In this document: positions 7,611 to 15,644 of the stretch, piece by piece
Position numbering within the stretch: the stretch's first letter is position 1
How the letters are laid out: each line of letters begins with the position of its first letter
Origin: CAZKTS01 sp964555735
GTDB lineage: Bacteria; Actinomycetota; Acidimicrobiia; IMCC26256; PALSA-555
Assembly (NCBI GenBank): GCA_964555735.1
Contig: CAZKTS010000080.1
Location: 1-34,454, forward strand
Length of the DNA stretch: 34,454 nt
Direction: 5' to 3'
Position numbers and translations under genes: made by a program
The notes under the pieces: generated by a model
Database searches by the model: none
Told to the model about the DNA's origin: nothing
What the model saw: the letters and a program-made list of their open reading frames with translations, nothing else

Positions 7611-8426
7611 CTAGCGGACGATCGACGAGCGGGTCGCTGCCGCGTCGATCGAACGATCGGACGCGCCAAGCGGGAACTGCTGCGATGCCTCGAGGTGTCG
7701 TCGCGCCGCGGTGAGCACGCCCTCGGCGTCGCCTTGCTCGATCAGCTCGAGGATCTCCGCGTGCTCCTCGAGGCTGCGGACCCGCTTCTCGGGATCCGGG
7801 AAGTGGCCGGCGCGCGTCGCCTCGGCCGCCCACGCGGCTTCGTGCGCGGTCCACAGTCCTTCGAGGGTGCCGACGACGACGCGCATCGTCTCGTTCCCGC
7901 ACAGCTCGACCAAGAGCTCGTGGAACGCGCGCGACGTCTGGATCGCTGCCATCTCGTCGTCGTCGTCGATCGCGCTCGCGAGCTGCTCGTGCGCGGCGCG
8001 CAGCTTCGGCACCACCGTGGTCGCCCGGTCGTCGCGCCGGGCGCAGAGCGCGGCTGCGGCCGGCTCGAGCTGCTGGAGCGCGGCGCCCGCGTCGGCGAGC
8101 GTGACGCCACGCGTCTCGAGCACGAGCGCGAGCATGTAGGTGACCGAGTCGGTCTGCGGGACGTGCACCACCGAACCGCCGACGTTGCCGCGGCGCACGG
8201 TGACCAGACCCTCGGTCTCGAGGATGCGGAACGCCTCCCGCACCGAGGGCTTGCTCACCTGGAACTCGTCGAGGAGCTCCTCCTGCTTGGGCAGCAGGTC
8301 GCCGTCGCGGAGCTCCCCGCGCAGGATCCGGGAGCGGAGCTCGTCGGCGATCATCTCGGCGATCCGGGGCTGGCGGAGCTGGGGTCGGGGACCCGCAGCC
8401 GCTCCTCGGGGTGCGTCCTGCGCCAC
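7611..8426 (-). CDS. GntR-family transcriptional regulator (FadR subfamily)
   Basis: A 271-residue regulator. The winged helix-turn-helix covers about residues 20-85 (IAEMIADELRSRILRGEL, LPKQEELLDEFQVSKPSVREA, GLVTVRRGNVGGSVV). The helical effector-binding FCD domain follows, with FHELLVELCGNETM and a C-terminal helical bundle. I chose GTG 8424-8426 because GGAGGAG sits just upstream; the open frame extends 39 codons further, but that part is Arg/Ala-rich and not family-like. It is divergent from the amidase block and convergent with the transporter-P450 operon, so it is the obvious local regulator, probably a ligand-released repressor. The palindrome at 8562-8575 is its likely site. Confidence 0.9.
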   Translation of the reverse strand: MAQDAPRGAAAGPRPQLRQPRIAEMIADELRSRILRGELRDGDLLPKQEELLDEFQVSKPSVREAFRILETEGLVTVRRGNVGGSVVHVPQTDSVTYMLALVLETRGVTLADAGAALQQLEPAAAALCARRDDRATTVVPKLRAAHEQLASAIDDDDEMAAIQTSRAFHELLVELCGNETMRVVVGTLEGLWTAHEAAWAAEATRAGHFPDPEKRVRSLEEHAEILELIEQGDAEGVLTAARRHLEASQQFPLGASDRSIDAAATRSSIVR

Positions 8427-8544
8427 CGCTCTCCTCCGTGCTCCTGCTCGCCGTCGGCGCCGCCCGGACGCGTCCCGACGTTGTAGCCCACGATCCTGCA
8501 TGCAGAGCGGGGTCCGTGTGGGCATGGTCGCTCTCGCCCGCATA

Positions 8545-8575
8545 TTGTGATTGAGATTGAGATGATTCTAATCAT
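8545..8575. promoter_or_regulatory. Candidate amidase promoter with GntR-type operator
   Basis: ATGATTCTAATCAT (8562-8575) is a perfect inverted repeat of 6-bp arms with a 2-bp centre, in an AT-rich island between the divergent GntR and amidase genes. TTGTGA (8545-8550) and TCTAAT (8567-8572), 16 bp apart, are a plausible -35/-10 pair for the amidase, so the palindrome covers the -10 box as expected for a repressor site. GATTGA is tandemly repeated just upstream. The size fits FadR-type GntR operators; binding is inferred. Confidence 0.5.
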
Positions 8576-8616
8576 GGGCTCGGCACGGCGCCGCGGCTCG
8601 ACGACAGGGGGGAACG

Positions 8617-10233
8617 ATGGCTGACACCGCTGCCACCCGCCGCGCGGCCCAGCAGGCGCGCTTCGCCGCGCTTGCCGCCCAGCGACCGGCCGACGACGTC
8701 GATCGCTACGACCCCGGCTACGGCGTCGTGGCACCGAGCCGCGCGCTCGTCGCGGAAGCGGCGGCCGAGCTCGGCCTGCAGCTCGACGCCGACGCCCTCG
8801 ACCTCTTCCACACGCAGATCGCCGGCGTCACCGACTCGTACCGCCGGGTTCGGCGGCTTCCCGAGCCGCGCCCCGAGCCGGTGTACCCGCGGACCGCCGG
8901 AGCCGAGCCCCTCCCTGGAGAGAACGAGCACCAGGCCTGGGCCTGGCGGTGCGACATCGCCGGCGCCGAGTCCGGACCGCTCGCCGGCCGCACCGTGGCC
9001 TTCAAGGACAACGTCCTCGTGGCCGGGATCCCGGCGTCCAACGGCTCGGGGATCCTCGAGGGCTACGTCCCCGACGTCGACGCCACCGTCGTGACGCGGG
9101 TGCTCGACGCCGGTGGCCGAGTCACCGGCAAGGCCGTGGCCGAGATGTTCGGGCTGTCGTCGGGATCCAACACTGCGGCAACCGGCGCGGTGCGCAACCC
9201 GGCGCGACCCACGCACTCGACCGGAGGGTCGTCGAGCGGCAGCGCGGCACTGGTCGCCTCGGGGGCGGTCGACCTTGCGATCGGGAGCGATCAGGGCGGT
9301 TCGGTGCGCATCCCGGCGTCGCTGTGCGGCATCGTCGGTCTCAAGCCGACGTTCGGTCTCGTGCCGTACACCGGCGTCCTCTCGATCGAGCCGACCCTCG
9401 ACCACCTGGGTCCGATGGCGCGCACCGTCGCCGACGCCGCGACCCTCCTCAACGCGATCGCCGGGCCCGACGATCTCGATCCCCGGCAGGGGCGAGCGCC
9501 GTCCGAGTTGCCCGACTACACCGCCGAGCTCGAACGCGGCGTCGACGGCCTCCGGGTCGGGGTGCTCGCGGAGGGCTTCGGCCTGGCGGGCGACGCCGCC
9601 GAGCCGGGCGCCGCGCTGGTGCGGGCGGCGATCGACGCGCTCGCGGCCGCCGGCGCCGAGGTGGTGGAGGTCTCGGTGCCGCTGCACCTGGACGCCGGGC
9701 ACATCGTGACGCCGATCTACGCCGAGGGCATCCGGGCGCAGATGCTGGCCGGTGGGCTCGGGCGCGGCTGGCGCGGGTTCTACCCGTCGTCGGTGCTGGA
9801 CTCGTTCGGCCGCGTGTTCTCCGGATCGATCGACCGGCTGTCGGACACGGGGAAGCTGTTTCTGCTCGTCGGCGAGACCATGGCGCGCTCGACGCAGGGT
9901 CGCTACTACGCGCGAGCACAGAACCAGACGCTCGCGCTGCGCGCGGCCTACGACGCGGTGCTTGCCGACGTCGATGTGCTCGTGATGCCCACCTGCTCGC
10001 CGTCGGCGGTCGCCCTGCCGCTGGACGAAGCGCCCGGTCCGCTCGAGGTGTTCGCGGCCGCGTTCGGGTACCACGCCAACACCTCGCCGTTCAACGTGAC
10101 CGAGCACCCGGCGCTCAGCGTGCCGTGCGGGGAGGTCGACGGCCTCCCCGTCGGTCTGATGCTCGTCGGGCGCCACTTCGACGAGCCGACGGTGCTGCGC
10201 GCCGGCTCGGCCGTCGAGCGGACCCGCAGCTGA
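8617..10233 (+). CDS. Amidase (amidase signature family, nitrile-hydratase-associated type)
   Basis: A 538-residue amidase-signature enzyme that hydrolyses a carboxamide to the acid and ammonia. The Ser-cisSer-Lys triad is visible: Lys130 in FKDNVLV, the cis-Ser in GGSSSGS (203-209) and nucleophile Ser229 in GSDQGGSVRIPAS. LKPTFGLVPYTG and the C-terminal PVGLMLVGRHFDEPTVLR strongly recall the Rhodococcus enantioselective amidases that accompany nitrile hydratases, as I remember that sequence. No nitrile hydratase is encoded in this window. ATG 8617 has AGGGGGGAA upstream. It heads a block with an NTF2-like protein and a luciferase-like oxidoreductase, under the likely control of the divergent GntR protein. 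The substrate is not known. Confidence 0.92.
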   Translation: MADTAATRRAAQQARFAALAAQRPADDVDRYDPGYGVVAPSRALVAEAAAELGLQLDADALDLFHTQIAGVTDSYRRVRRLPEPRPEPVYPRTAGAEPLPGENEHQAWAWRCDIAGAESGPLAGRTVAFKDNVLVAGIPASNGSGILEGYVPDVDATVVTRVLDAGGRVTGKAVAEMFGLSSGSNTAATGAVRNPARPTHSTGGSSSGSAALVASGAVDLAIGSDQGGSVRIPASLCGIVGLKPTFGLVPYTGVLSIEPTLDHLGPMARTVADAATLLNAIAGPDDLDPRQGRAPSELPDYTAELERGVDGLRVGVLAEGFGLAGDAAEPGAALVRAAIDALAAAGAEVVEVSVPLHLDAGHIVTPIYAEGIRAQMLAGGLGRGWRGFYPSSVLDSFGRVFSGSIDRLSDTGKLFLLVGETMARSTQGRYYARAQNQTLALRAAYDAVLADVDVLVMPTCSPSAVALPLDEAPGPLEVFAAAFGYHANTSPFNVTEHPALSVPCGEVDGLPVGLMLVGRHFDEPTVLRAGSAVERTRS

Positions 10234-10276
10234 CCACGACCCACGACCCACGATCCGGAAAGAGGGGAGACGACCC

Positions 10277-10741
10277 GTGAGCTCACTCGAAGAGCGCGTC
10301 CAGGTGCTCGAGGAGATCGAAGCCATCCGCCGCCTCAAGCTGCGGTACGCGCGCCACTGCGACGACAGCTACAACCCGGACGCGCTGGCCGCCCTCTTCA
10401 CGGAGGATGCGGTCTGGGACGCCGGCGACCTGGGCGTCTTCAAGGGCCGTGAGGCCATCCGCGGCTACTGGGCGAGCAGCAGCGACCGCATCCCGTTCGC
10501 GATCCACTTCATCACGAACCACGTGGTCGACGTCGATCCCGGCGCGCGGACCGCGAGTGGGGTCTGCTACCTCTGGGAGCCGCTGACCATCGGCGACGAC
10601 GCGATGTGGGCCGCGGTCATCTACACCGAGCGCTACGCGAAGGTCGACGGCGAGTGGTTCTTCTCGGCGATGGAGCTCGAGACGGCCTTCCTCACCCCGT
10701 ACGACACCGGCTGGGCGAAGCAGCGCTTCGCCGGCGCCTGA
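10277..10741 (+). CDS. NTF2-like / SnoaL_4-type protein
   Basis: A 154-residue NTF2-like protein beginning with EIEAIRRLKLRYARHCDDSYNPDALAALFTEDAVWDAGDLG, the common SnoaL_4 start, followed by VFKGREAIRGYW and a C-terminal strand region with YTERYAKVDGEWFFSAMELE. This is the group annotated as nuclear transport factor 2 family or dehydratase-like proteins. GTG 10277 has AGAGGGGAG upstream. It sits 43 bp after the amidase and 13 bp before the luciferase-like gene, so all three are probably co-transcribed. The short gap before it holds three tandem CCACGA-C/T heptamers (10234-10254). No reaction can be assigned. Confidence 0.85.
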   Translation: MSSLEERVQVLEEIEAIRRLKLRYARHCDDSYNPDALAALFTEDAVWDAGDLGVFKGREAIRGYWASSSDRIPFAIHFITNHVVDVDPGARTASGVCYLWEPLTIGDDAMWAAVIYTERYAKVDGEWFFSAMELETAFLTPYDTGWAKQRFAGA

Positions 10742-10754
10742 GCGAGGACACCCC

Positions 10755-11774
10755 GTGCAGGTCGGCCTCTTCATGAACACCCACGGCATCGGCGCGACCG
10801 TCGACGGCCAGTGGACGCTCCAGCACCTCCCCGCGCGCGAGATGCGGCCGCTCGAGGTCGCGCGCGAGGCCGAGGCCGCGGGGTTCCACTCCTTGTGGTT
10901 CTCGGATCACGTCCTGGTGACTCTCGACTCCGAGAGTCTGCACACCGCATCCGACCCGGTGACGGGCAAGCGCGCGTATCCGGAGCGGCCCAACATGCTG
11001 GACTGCATGGTGTCGATGGGCGCCGTCGCCGCGGTCACCGAGCGAGTGAAGCTCGCACCGTCCGTGCTCGTCTCGCCCTACCGTCACCCGCTGAGCGACG
11101 CCCGCTGCATCGCATCCATCGACGCGTATGCACCGGGGCGGGTCGTGCTCGGCGTCGGCACGGGGTGGATGGCCGAGGAGTTCACCGCGCTCGGACTCGA
11201 CCACGCTACGCGGACACCTCGCACGGAGGAGTGCATCGAGGTCTATCGCCGCGCGTTCAGCGACGAGGTGGTCGAGTTCCAGGGCGAGCACTTCGCGTTC
11301 GAGAACGTCTCCATGGACCCGAAGCCGACCGTCGTGCCGCCGATCGTCTTCGGTGGTGTCACCAAACGAGCGGCGCGCATCACCGCGCACCGCTGCGACG
11401 GCTTCTACCCGACCTTCGTCGACCCGCTCGCGACGCCCGACCGCTACGACGAGGTGCTCGTCGTGCTCGGCGCGGAGCTCGAGGTCGCCGGCCGCCCGCC
11501 CAGCGCGATGCACCTGCTCGCGGTCCTGCGGGTCCGGTTGCTCGACGATGCCGGCACCACGGTGCGGATGCTCGGCACCGGCACCGCGGAGCAGGTGCTC
11601 GAGGATCTCGCCGCCCTCGCGGCTCGGGGTTTCTCCCACGTGGTCGTGCACCTGGATTGTCCGACTGGCACCATGCATGAGTACCGGGACCGATTGGACC
11701 GGTTCGGGGCGATGGTCGTGGCGGAGGCGGCGGAGCTCGAGAGTGCGGGGCCGTGGGCGACGCAGCCGTTGTGA
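10755..11774 (+). CDS. LLM-class flavin-dependent (F420-type) oxidoreductase
   Basis: A 339-residue luciferase-like monooxygenase-family protein. It has the TIM-barrel start MQVGLFMNTHG, the early LEVAREAEAAGFHSLWFSDH motif, the core RVKLAPSVLVSPYRHPL and GRVVLGVGTGWMAEEFTALG, and PPIVFGGVTKRAARITAHRCDGF near the C-terminus. This pattern is typical of actinobacterial F420-dependent oxidoreductases, which use reduced F420 or FMN for hydride transfer or oxygenation. The start is GTG 10755. It follows the NTF2-like gene by 13 bp and ends the amidase block. In the island it could oxygenate or reduce the amide-derived intermediate. Cofactor choice cannot be fixed by eye. Confidence 0.9.
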   Translation: MQVGLFMNTHGIGATVDGQWTLQHLPAREMRPLEVAREAEAAGFHSLWFSDHVLVTLDSESLHTASDPVTGKRAYPERPNMLDCMVSMGAVAAVTERVKLAPSVLVSPYRHPLSDARCIASIDAYAPGRVVLGVGTGWMAEEFTALGLDHATRTPRTEECIEVYRRAFSDEVVEFQGEHFAFENVSMDPKPTVVPPIVFGGVTKRAARITAHRCDGFYPTFVDPLATPDRYDEVLVVLGAELEVAGRPPSAMHLLAVLRVRLLDDAGTTVRMLGTGTAEQVLEDLAALAARGFSHVVVHLDCPTGTMHEYRDRLDRFGAMVVAEAAELESAGPWATQPL

Positions 11775-11790
11775 GCACAAGGGTTCACGC

Positions 11791-11832
11791 TTGCAGCCGC
11801 CCGCCGTCAGTGGTAACAAAGATCACTAAGGT
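11791..11832 (+). promoter_or_regulatory. Candidate promoter of the aldolase-dehydrogenase block
   Basis: In the 122-bp gap after the luciferase-like gene, TTGCAG (11791-11796) and TAACAA (11814-11819) are 17 bp apart and could be a promoter. A second possible -10, TAAGGT, lies at 11827-11832. This is the most AT-rich part of the gap and precedes the ATG at 11897. It suggests that the third block can be transcribed separately from the amidase block. Confidence 0.35.
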
Positions 11833-11896
11833 TTAGACGTTAGGAGCGCGGCGGTGGGGCCGACGCTTCCGTGGGGCGCAGCAGCAGGGGGTTTGG

Positions 11897-12673
11897 ATGA
11901 CTCGAGCGGACGCGGGCGAGCGCGTGGGCGGCGCGGCCGCCTGGATGCCGAGCGTGATGCCGCCGATGGCGGAGCTCGACAGCCGGCAGCGGCTGGCCTG
12001 CGCGTTCCGCATCCTGGCGAGGGAAGGGTTCAGCGAGAACATGGCCGGGCACATCACCTGGGCCGAGCCGCCGAGCGACGACCTCTTCGTGAACCCGTGG
12101 GGAAAGTGGTGGAGCGAGATCCAGGCCTCCGACATCTGCGTGGTGAACCCGGATGCCGAGGTGCTCGACGGCAAGTGGGACGTCACGCCCGCGATCCACA
12201 TCCACACGGAGCTCCACCGCCGACGGCCCGACGCACGAGTGGTGATCCACAACCACCCATACTGGGCGACCGTCCTCGCGAGCATCGGCGAGCTTCCGCG
12301 CTTCGTCCATCAGACCTCCTGCATGTACGACGGCGACCTCGTGTTCGTCGACGAGTACGGCGGCGAGATCGACGATCCGGAGCTCGGCACCGAACTCGCC
12401 GAGCACATCGGTGACGCGTCGGTCGCGCTGTTGGCGAACCACGGTGTCATCGTCACCGGACCGACGGTCGAGGAAGCGGTCTACCGCGCCGCGAGTCTGG
12501 ATCGTCAGTGCAAGATCACCTACGACATCCTGCGCCTCGGCGCGGAGATCCGCGAGATCCCACCGAGCACGCGGCCCGCGATGAAGGCCTCGCTGCTCGA
12601 GCGTGCAGCCGACGTCTACTGGGCCGGTGCGGTGCGGACCCTGCTCCGCGACGAGCCCGAGACGCTCGACTGA
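11897..12673 (+). CDS. Class II aldolase/adducin family protein
   Basis: A 258-residue zinc-dependent class II aldolase-like enzyme, which cleaves aldols or decarboxylates hydroxy/keto acids. Expected metal-site pieces are present: Glu105 in HTELH, ligands His118 and His120 in IHNHPYW, and His182 in ANHG. The N-terminal segment RILAREGFSENMAGHITW matches the family's substrate-phosphate region. Family members in aromatic-acid pathways act as decarboxylases as well as aldolases, so either is possible. ATG 11897 follows AGGGGG. It opens a five-gene block running without a gap above 36 bp to 17455. The proline-containing N-terminus (PSVMPPMAELDSRQRL) is usual in actinobacterial members. Confidence 0.9.
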   Translation: MTRADAGERVGGAAAWMPSVMPPMAELDSRQRLACAFRILAREGFSENMAGHITWAEPPSDDLFVNPWGKWWSEIQASDICVVNPDAEVLDGKWDVTPAIHIHTELHRRRPDARVVIHNHPYWATVLASIGELPRFVHQTSCMYDGDLVFVDEYGGEIDDPELGTELAEHIGDASVALLANHGVIVTGPTVEEAVYRAASLDRQCKITYDILRLGAEIREIPPSTRPAMKASLLERAADVYWAGAVRTLLRDEPETLD

Positions 12674-12709
12674 GCAGTCTGCGACGCCCGCCCACGGGAG
12701 GAGCCCGCC

Positions 12710-13960
12710 ATGGCCGACATCGACGAGCTGGTCAGGAACACGAACTTCACCACGGCCGAGAAGGGAAAGGTCACGTTCCTTCCCGAGCCCGAACGTCGGG
12801 AGCGGCTGTTCACGGTCATCTCCGCTGATGACCACATCGTCGAGCCCCCGAACACCTTCGACGGTCGGCTGCCCAAGAAGTTCCAGGACCGCGGGCCGCA
12901 CATCGTCGAGCGCGACGGGGCGGAGTACTGGGCGTTCGACGGCACCGAGTTCCCCAACGTCGGGTTCAACGCCGTCGTCGGCCGACCCGTTACCGAGTAC
13001 AGCTTCGAGCCGACGCGGTTCGAGGACATGCGCCGAGGCGCGTGGGACATCCATGCCCGTATCGCCGACATGGACGTCAACGGCATCTACGCCTCGCTCA
13101 ACTTCCCGTCGTTCCTGCCCGGCTTCGCGGGGCAGCGGCTCCAGAGCACGACCGACGACGCCGAGCTCGCGTTGGCCGCGGTCCGGGCGTGGAACGACTG
13201 GCACCTCGAGGACTGGGCCGGTCCGTACCCGGACCGGATCATCCCGTGTCAGATCCCCTACTTCCTCGACCCCGAGGTCGGCGCCGACGAGATCCGCCGC
13301 AACGCCGAGCGGGGCTTCAAGGCCGTGAGCTTCACCGAGTCGCCGGTGAAGCTGGGGCTGCCCTCGCTGCACTCGGGCCACTGGGAGCCGATCATGGCCG
13401 CGTGCGCCGAGACCCAGACCGTCGTCAACCTGCACATCGGCTCGTCGGGAACCTCGCCGTCGACCTCCGACGACGCGCCGCCCGACGTCGTCGGCGTCCT
13501 CTTCTTCGCGTACGCGATGTTCGCCGCCGTCGACTGGCTCTACTCCAAGATCCCGGTTCGCTATCCGGACCTCAAGATCTGCCTGTCGGAGGGCGGCATC
13601 GGCTGGGTTGCCGGCCTCCTCGACCGGCTCGACCACATGCTCAGCTACCACGAGATGTACGGGACGTGGAACGACGTCGAGCTCACGCCCGCCGAGGTGC
13701 TCCAGCGGAACTTCTACTTCTGCGCCGTCGAAGACCCGTCGTCGTTCGCGCAGCGCGACCGCATCGGCACCGACCACATCCTGGTGGAGCAGGACTACCC
13801 GCACTGCGACTCCACGTGGCCCAACACCCAGGCGCTGCTCGCGCGCGACCTCGCCGGCCTTCCTGCCGACGCCGTGCGCGCCATCACCTGGGAGAACGCA
13901 TCCCGCCTGTACCGGCACCCGGTGCCGGAGGCCGTGCAGCGCGACCCCAACGCGTTCTGA
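12710..13960 (+). CDS. Amidohydrolase family protein (TIM-barrel metal-dependent hydrolase)
   Basis: A 416-residue amidohydrolase-2 family enzyme, related to ACMSD and gamma-resorcylate decarboxylase. The first metal-site strand reads ISADDHIVEPPNTF (D40, D41, H42). Later motifs are the VVNLHIGSSG strand, LKICLSEGGIGWVAGLLDRLDHM and TDHILVEQDYPHCDSTWP, where the barrel His/Asp ligands are expected. Members hydrolyse or non-oxidatively decarboxylate ring compounds and their cleavage products. GGAGGAG precedes ATG 12710 at ideal spacing. It lies 36 bp after the aldolase-like gene and 10 bp before the CoA ligase. It is homologous to the truncated gene at 1-360. Reaction not assignable. Confidence 0.9.
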   Translation: MADIDELVRNTNFTTAEKGKVTFLPEPERRERLFTVISADDHIVEPPNTFDGRLPKKFQDRGPHIVERDGAEYWAFDGTEFPNVGFNAVVGRPVTEYSFEPTRFEDMRRGAWDIHARIADMDVNGIYASLNFPSFLPGFAGQRLQSTTDDAELALAAVRAWNDWHLEDWAGPYPDRIIPCQIPYFLDPEVGADEIRRNAERGFKAVSFTESPVKLGLPSLHSGHWEPIMAACAETQTVVNLHIGSSGTSPSTSDDAPPDVVGVLFFAYAMFAAVDWLYSKIPVRYPDLKICLSEGGIGWVAGLLDRLDHMLSYHEMYGTWNDVELTPAEVLQRNFYFCAVEDPSSFAQRDRIGTDHILVEQDYPHCDSTWPNTQALLARDLAGLPADAVRAITWENASRLYRHPVPEAVQRDPNAF

Positions 13961-13970
13961 TCGCACCGGC

Positions 13971-15623
13971 GTGGCCGACAGCTCCTTGATCGACGACGAG
14001 ACCATCGCGGCGAACGTCGCCGCGGGTGCATGGTCGACCGAGCCGCTGCGCGAGGTCGTGGCGGCGCACGCCGCGACCCGACCCGACGCCCCCGCCGTGA
14101 TCTCGGAGCACGAGCGCTGCTCCTGGGCCGACTACGAGGCGCGCGCCCGTCGCCTTGCGGTCGCCCTGGCCGAGGTGTCTCCGACCCCCGGTGCGCGCGT
14201 CGCGGTGCTGTTGCCGGACGGCGTCGCGGTGCATGTGGCGTACCTCGCCACCGAGATGGCCGGTCTGGTCGCGGTCGGGATCGGGCCGCGCGCCGGCGAT
14301 CACGAGATCGCCTACCTGATGACGCGGACCGGAGCCACGGTGCTCGTCGTGCACGACGAGCACCGCGACCGCTCGGCCGCATCGCTGGTCGACGACCTGC
14401 GGGCACGCGACGTCGTGATCGAGCACGTCGTGGTCGTGGCGGGCCCGCCTGACGGTGCGTCGAGCGTCACGGTCGACGGCGCCCCGCTCGATGCTGCCGA
14501 CGCCGCATCGGCCGCGTCCGCCGTCATCGCCGCGCGGGGGCTCGGCCCCAACGACCTGTGGCTGCTGAACTCCACGTCCGGCACCACCGGGCTGCCCAAG
14601 TGCGTGACCCAGTTCCAGAACCGCTGGCGCTACTTCCACCAGCTCGCCGTCGACGCCGCGGCGCTGACGCCCGACGACGTCTTCATGAGCGTCGTGCCTG
14701 CACCGTTCGGCTTCGGGCTGTGGACCGCGCACTTCACCCCGACGTTCCTCGGTGCCCCCGTCGTGGTGCTCGAGCACTTCACGCCCGAGCGGATGATCGA
14801 GACCATCGAGCGGGAGCGGGTCAGCGTCTTGGCCTGCGTGAGCACGCAGTTCGTGATGCTGCTCAACAGCGAGGCCGGCGATCGCCACGACCTCACCTCG
14901 CTGCGCGTCATGTTCACGGGCGGCGAGGCCGTCCCCGCTGCGCGCGCCGCGGAGTTCGAAGATCGGGTGGGCGCGGCGGTCCTGCAGTTCTACGGTTCGA
15001 ACGAGACCGGCGCCCTGAGCTGCACCACGCTCTCGGACTCGCGCGAGCGACGGTTCACCACGGCCGGGCGGGTGATCCCCGACATGCGGGTGCGCCTGCT
15101 CGACCCGGACACGCGCGTCGACATCACCGAGCCGGGTGCGCCGGGCCAGCCCGCGTGCCTGGGTCCTGCGACCTGCGCGGGTTACTACGACGACGCGGCC
15201 GCGAACCGTGAGCTCTATACGGCCGACGGCTGGATGCTGATGGGCGACATCTGCACGGTCGACGCCGACGGCTACCTCGAGGTGGTCGGACGCACGTCCG
15301 ACTTCATCATTCGTGGCGGCAAGAACGTGTCGGCGGTCGCCGTCGAGCAGGAGGTCGCGACCCACCCGACCGTCCGGCTGGCGGCGGCGGTGCCGATGCC
15401 CGATCCGGTGTTCGGCGAGCGGGTGTGCGTCTTCGTGGAGCTCGATCCCGGCACCGAGCTCACACTCGACGAGCTCGTGCAGCACCTGCGCGAGCGCGGG
15501 GTGTCCCGTGAGTGGTGGCCCGAACGCCTGGAGGTGCGCGAGCACCTGCCTCGGTCGTCGGGCCAGAAGATCGCCAAGGGCGATCTTCGACGCGAGATCG
15601 AAGGGCTCCTCGAACCGAGCTGA
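13971..15623 (+). CDS. Acyl-CoA synthetase (AMP-dependent, ANL superfamily)
   Basis: A 550-residue adenylate-forming enzyme that activates a carboxylic acid with ATP and CoA. It has the P-loop STSGTTGLPK (201-210), the FYGSNETGALS adenine-binding motif, and the hinge region GWMLMGDICTVDADGYLEVVGRTSDFIIRGG (read in two parts). The catalytic Lys533 lies in SSGQKIAKGD near the end. GTG 13971, ten bases after the amidohydrolase stop, was chosen because homology starts there. The open frame extends far upstream only as a shadow of the previous gene. No Shine-Dalgarno is obvious, so translation is probably coupled to the preceding gene. In the pathway it would commit an acid, such as the amidase product, to CoA-dependent degradation. 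Confidence 0.92.
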   Translation: MADSSLIDDETIAANVAAGAWSTEPLREVVAAHAATRPDAPAVISEHERCSWADYEARARRLAVALAEVSPTPGARVAVLLPDGVAVHVAYLATEMAGLVAVGIGPRAGDHEIAYLMTRTGATVLVVHDEHRDRSAASLVDDLRARDVVIEHVVVVAGPPDGASSVTVDGAPLDAADAASAASAVIAARGLGPNDLWLLNSTSGTTGLPKCVTQFQNRWRYFHQLAVDAAALTPDDVFMSVVPAPFGFGLWTAHFTPTFLGAPVVVLEHFTPERMIETIERERVSVLACVSTQFVMLLNSEAGDRHDLTSLRVMFTGGEAVPAARAAEFEDRVGAAVLQFYGSNETGALSCTTLSDSRERRFTTAGRVIPDMRVRLLDPDTRVDITEPGAPGQPACLGPATCAGYYDDAAANRELYTADGWMLMGDICTVDADGYLEVVGRTSDFIIRGGKNVSAVAVEQEVATHPTVRLAAAVPMPDPVFGERVCVFVELDPGTELTLDELVQHLRERGVSREWWPERLEVREHLPRSSGQKIAKGDLRREIEGLLEPS

Positions 15624-15644
15624 GTCCGAAGACAGGGGGAAGCG

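Noticed and set aside
7646..7660. CGATCGAACGATCG near the 3' end of the GntR gene
   Set aside because: Short self-complementary units inside coding sequence with too small a loop for a good terminator.
10234..10254. Three tandem CCACGAC/T heptamers between amidase and NTF2-like genes
   Set aside because: Too few and too short to be a functional repeat array; no CRISPR-like spacers.
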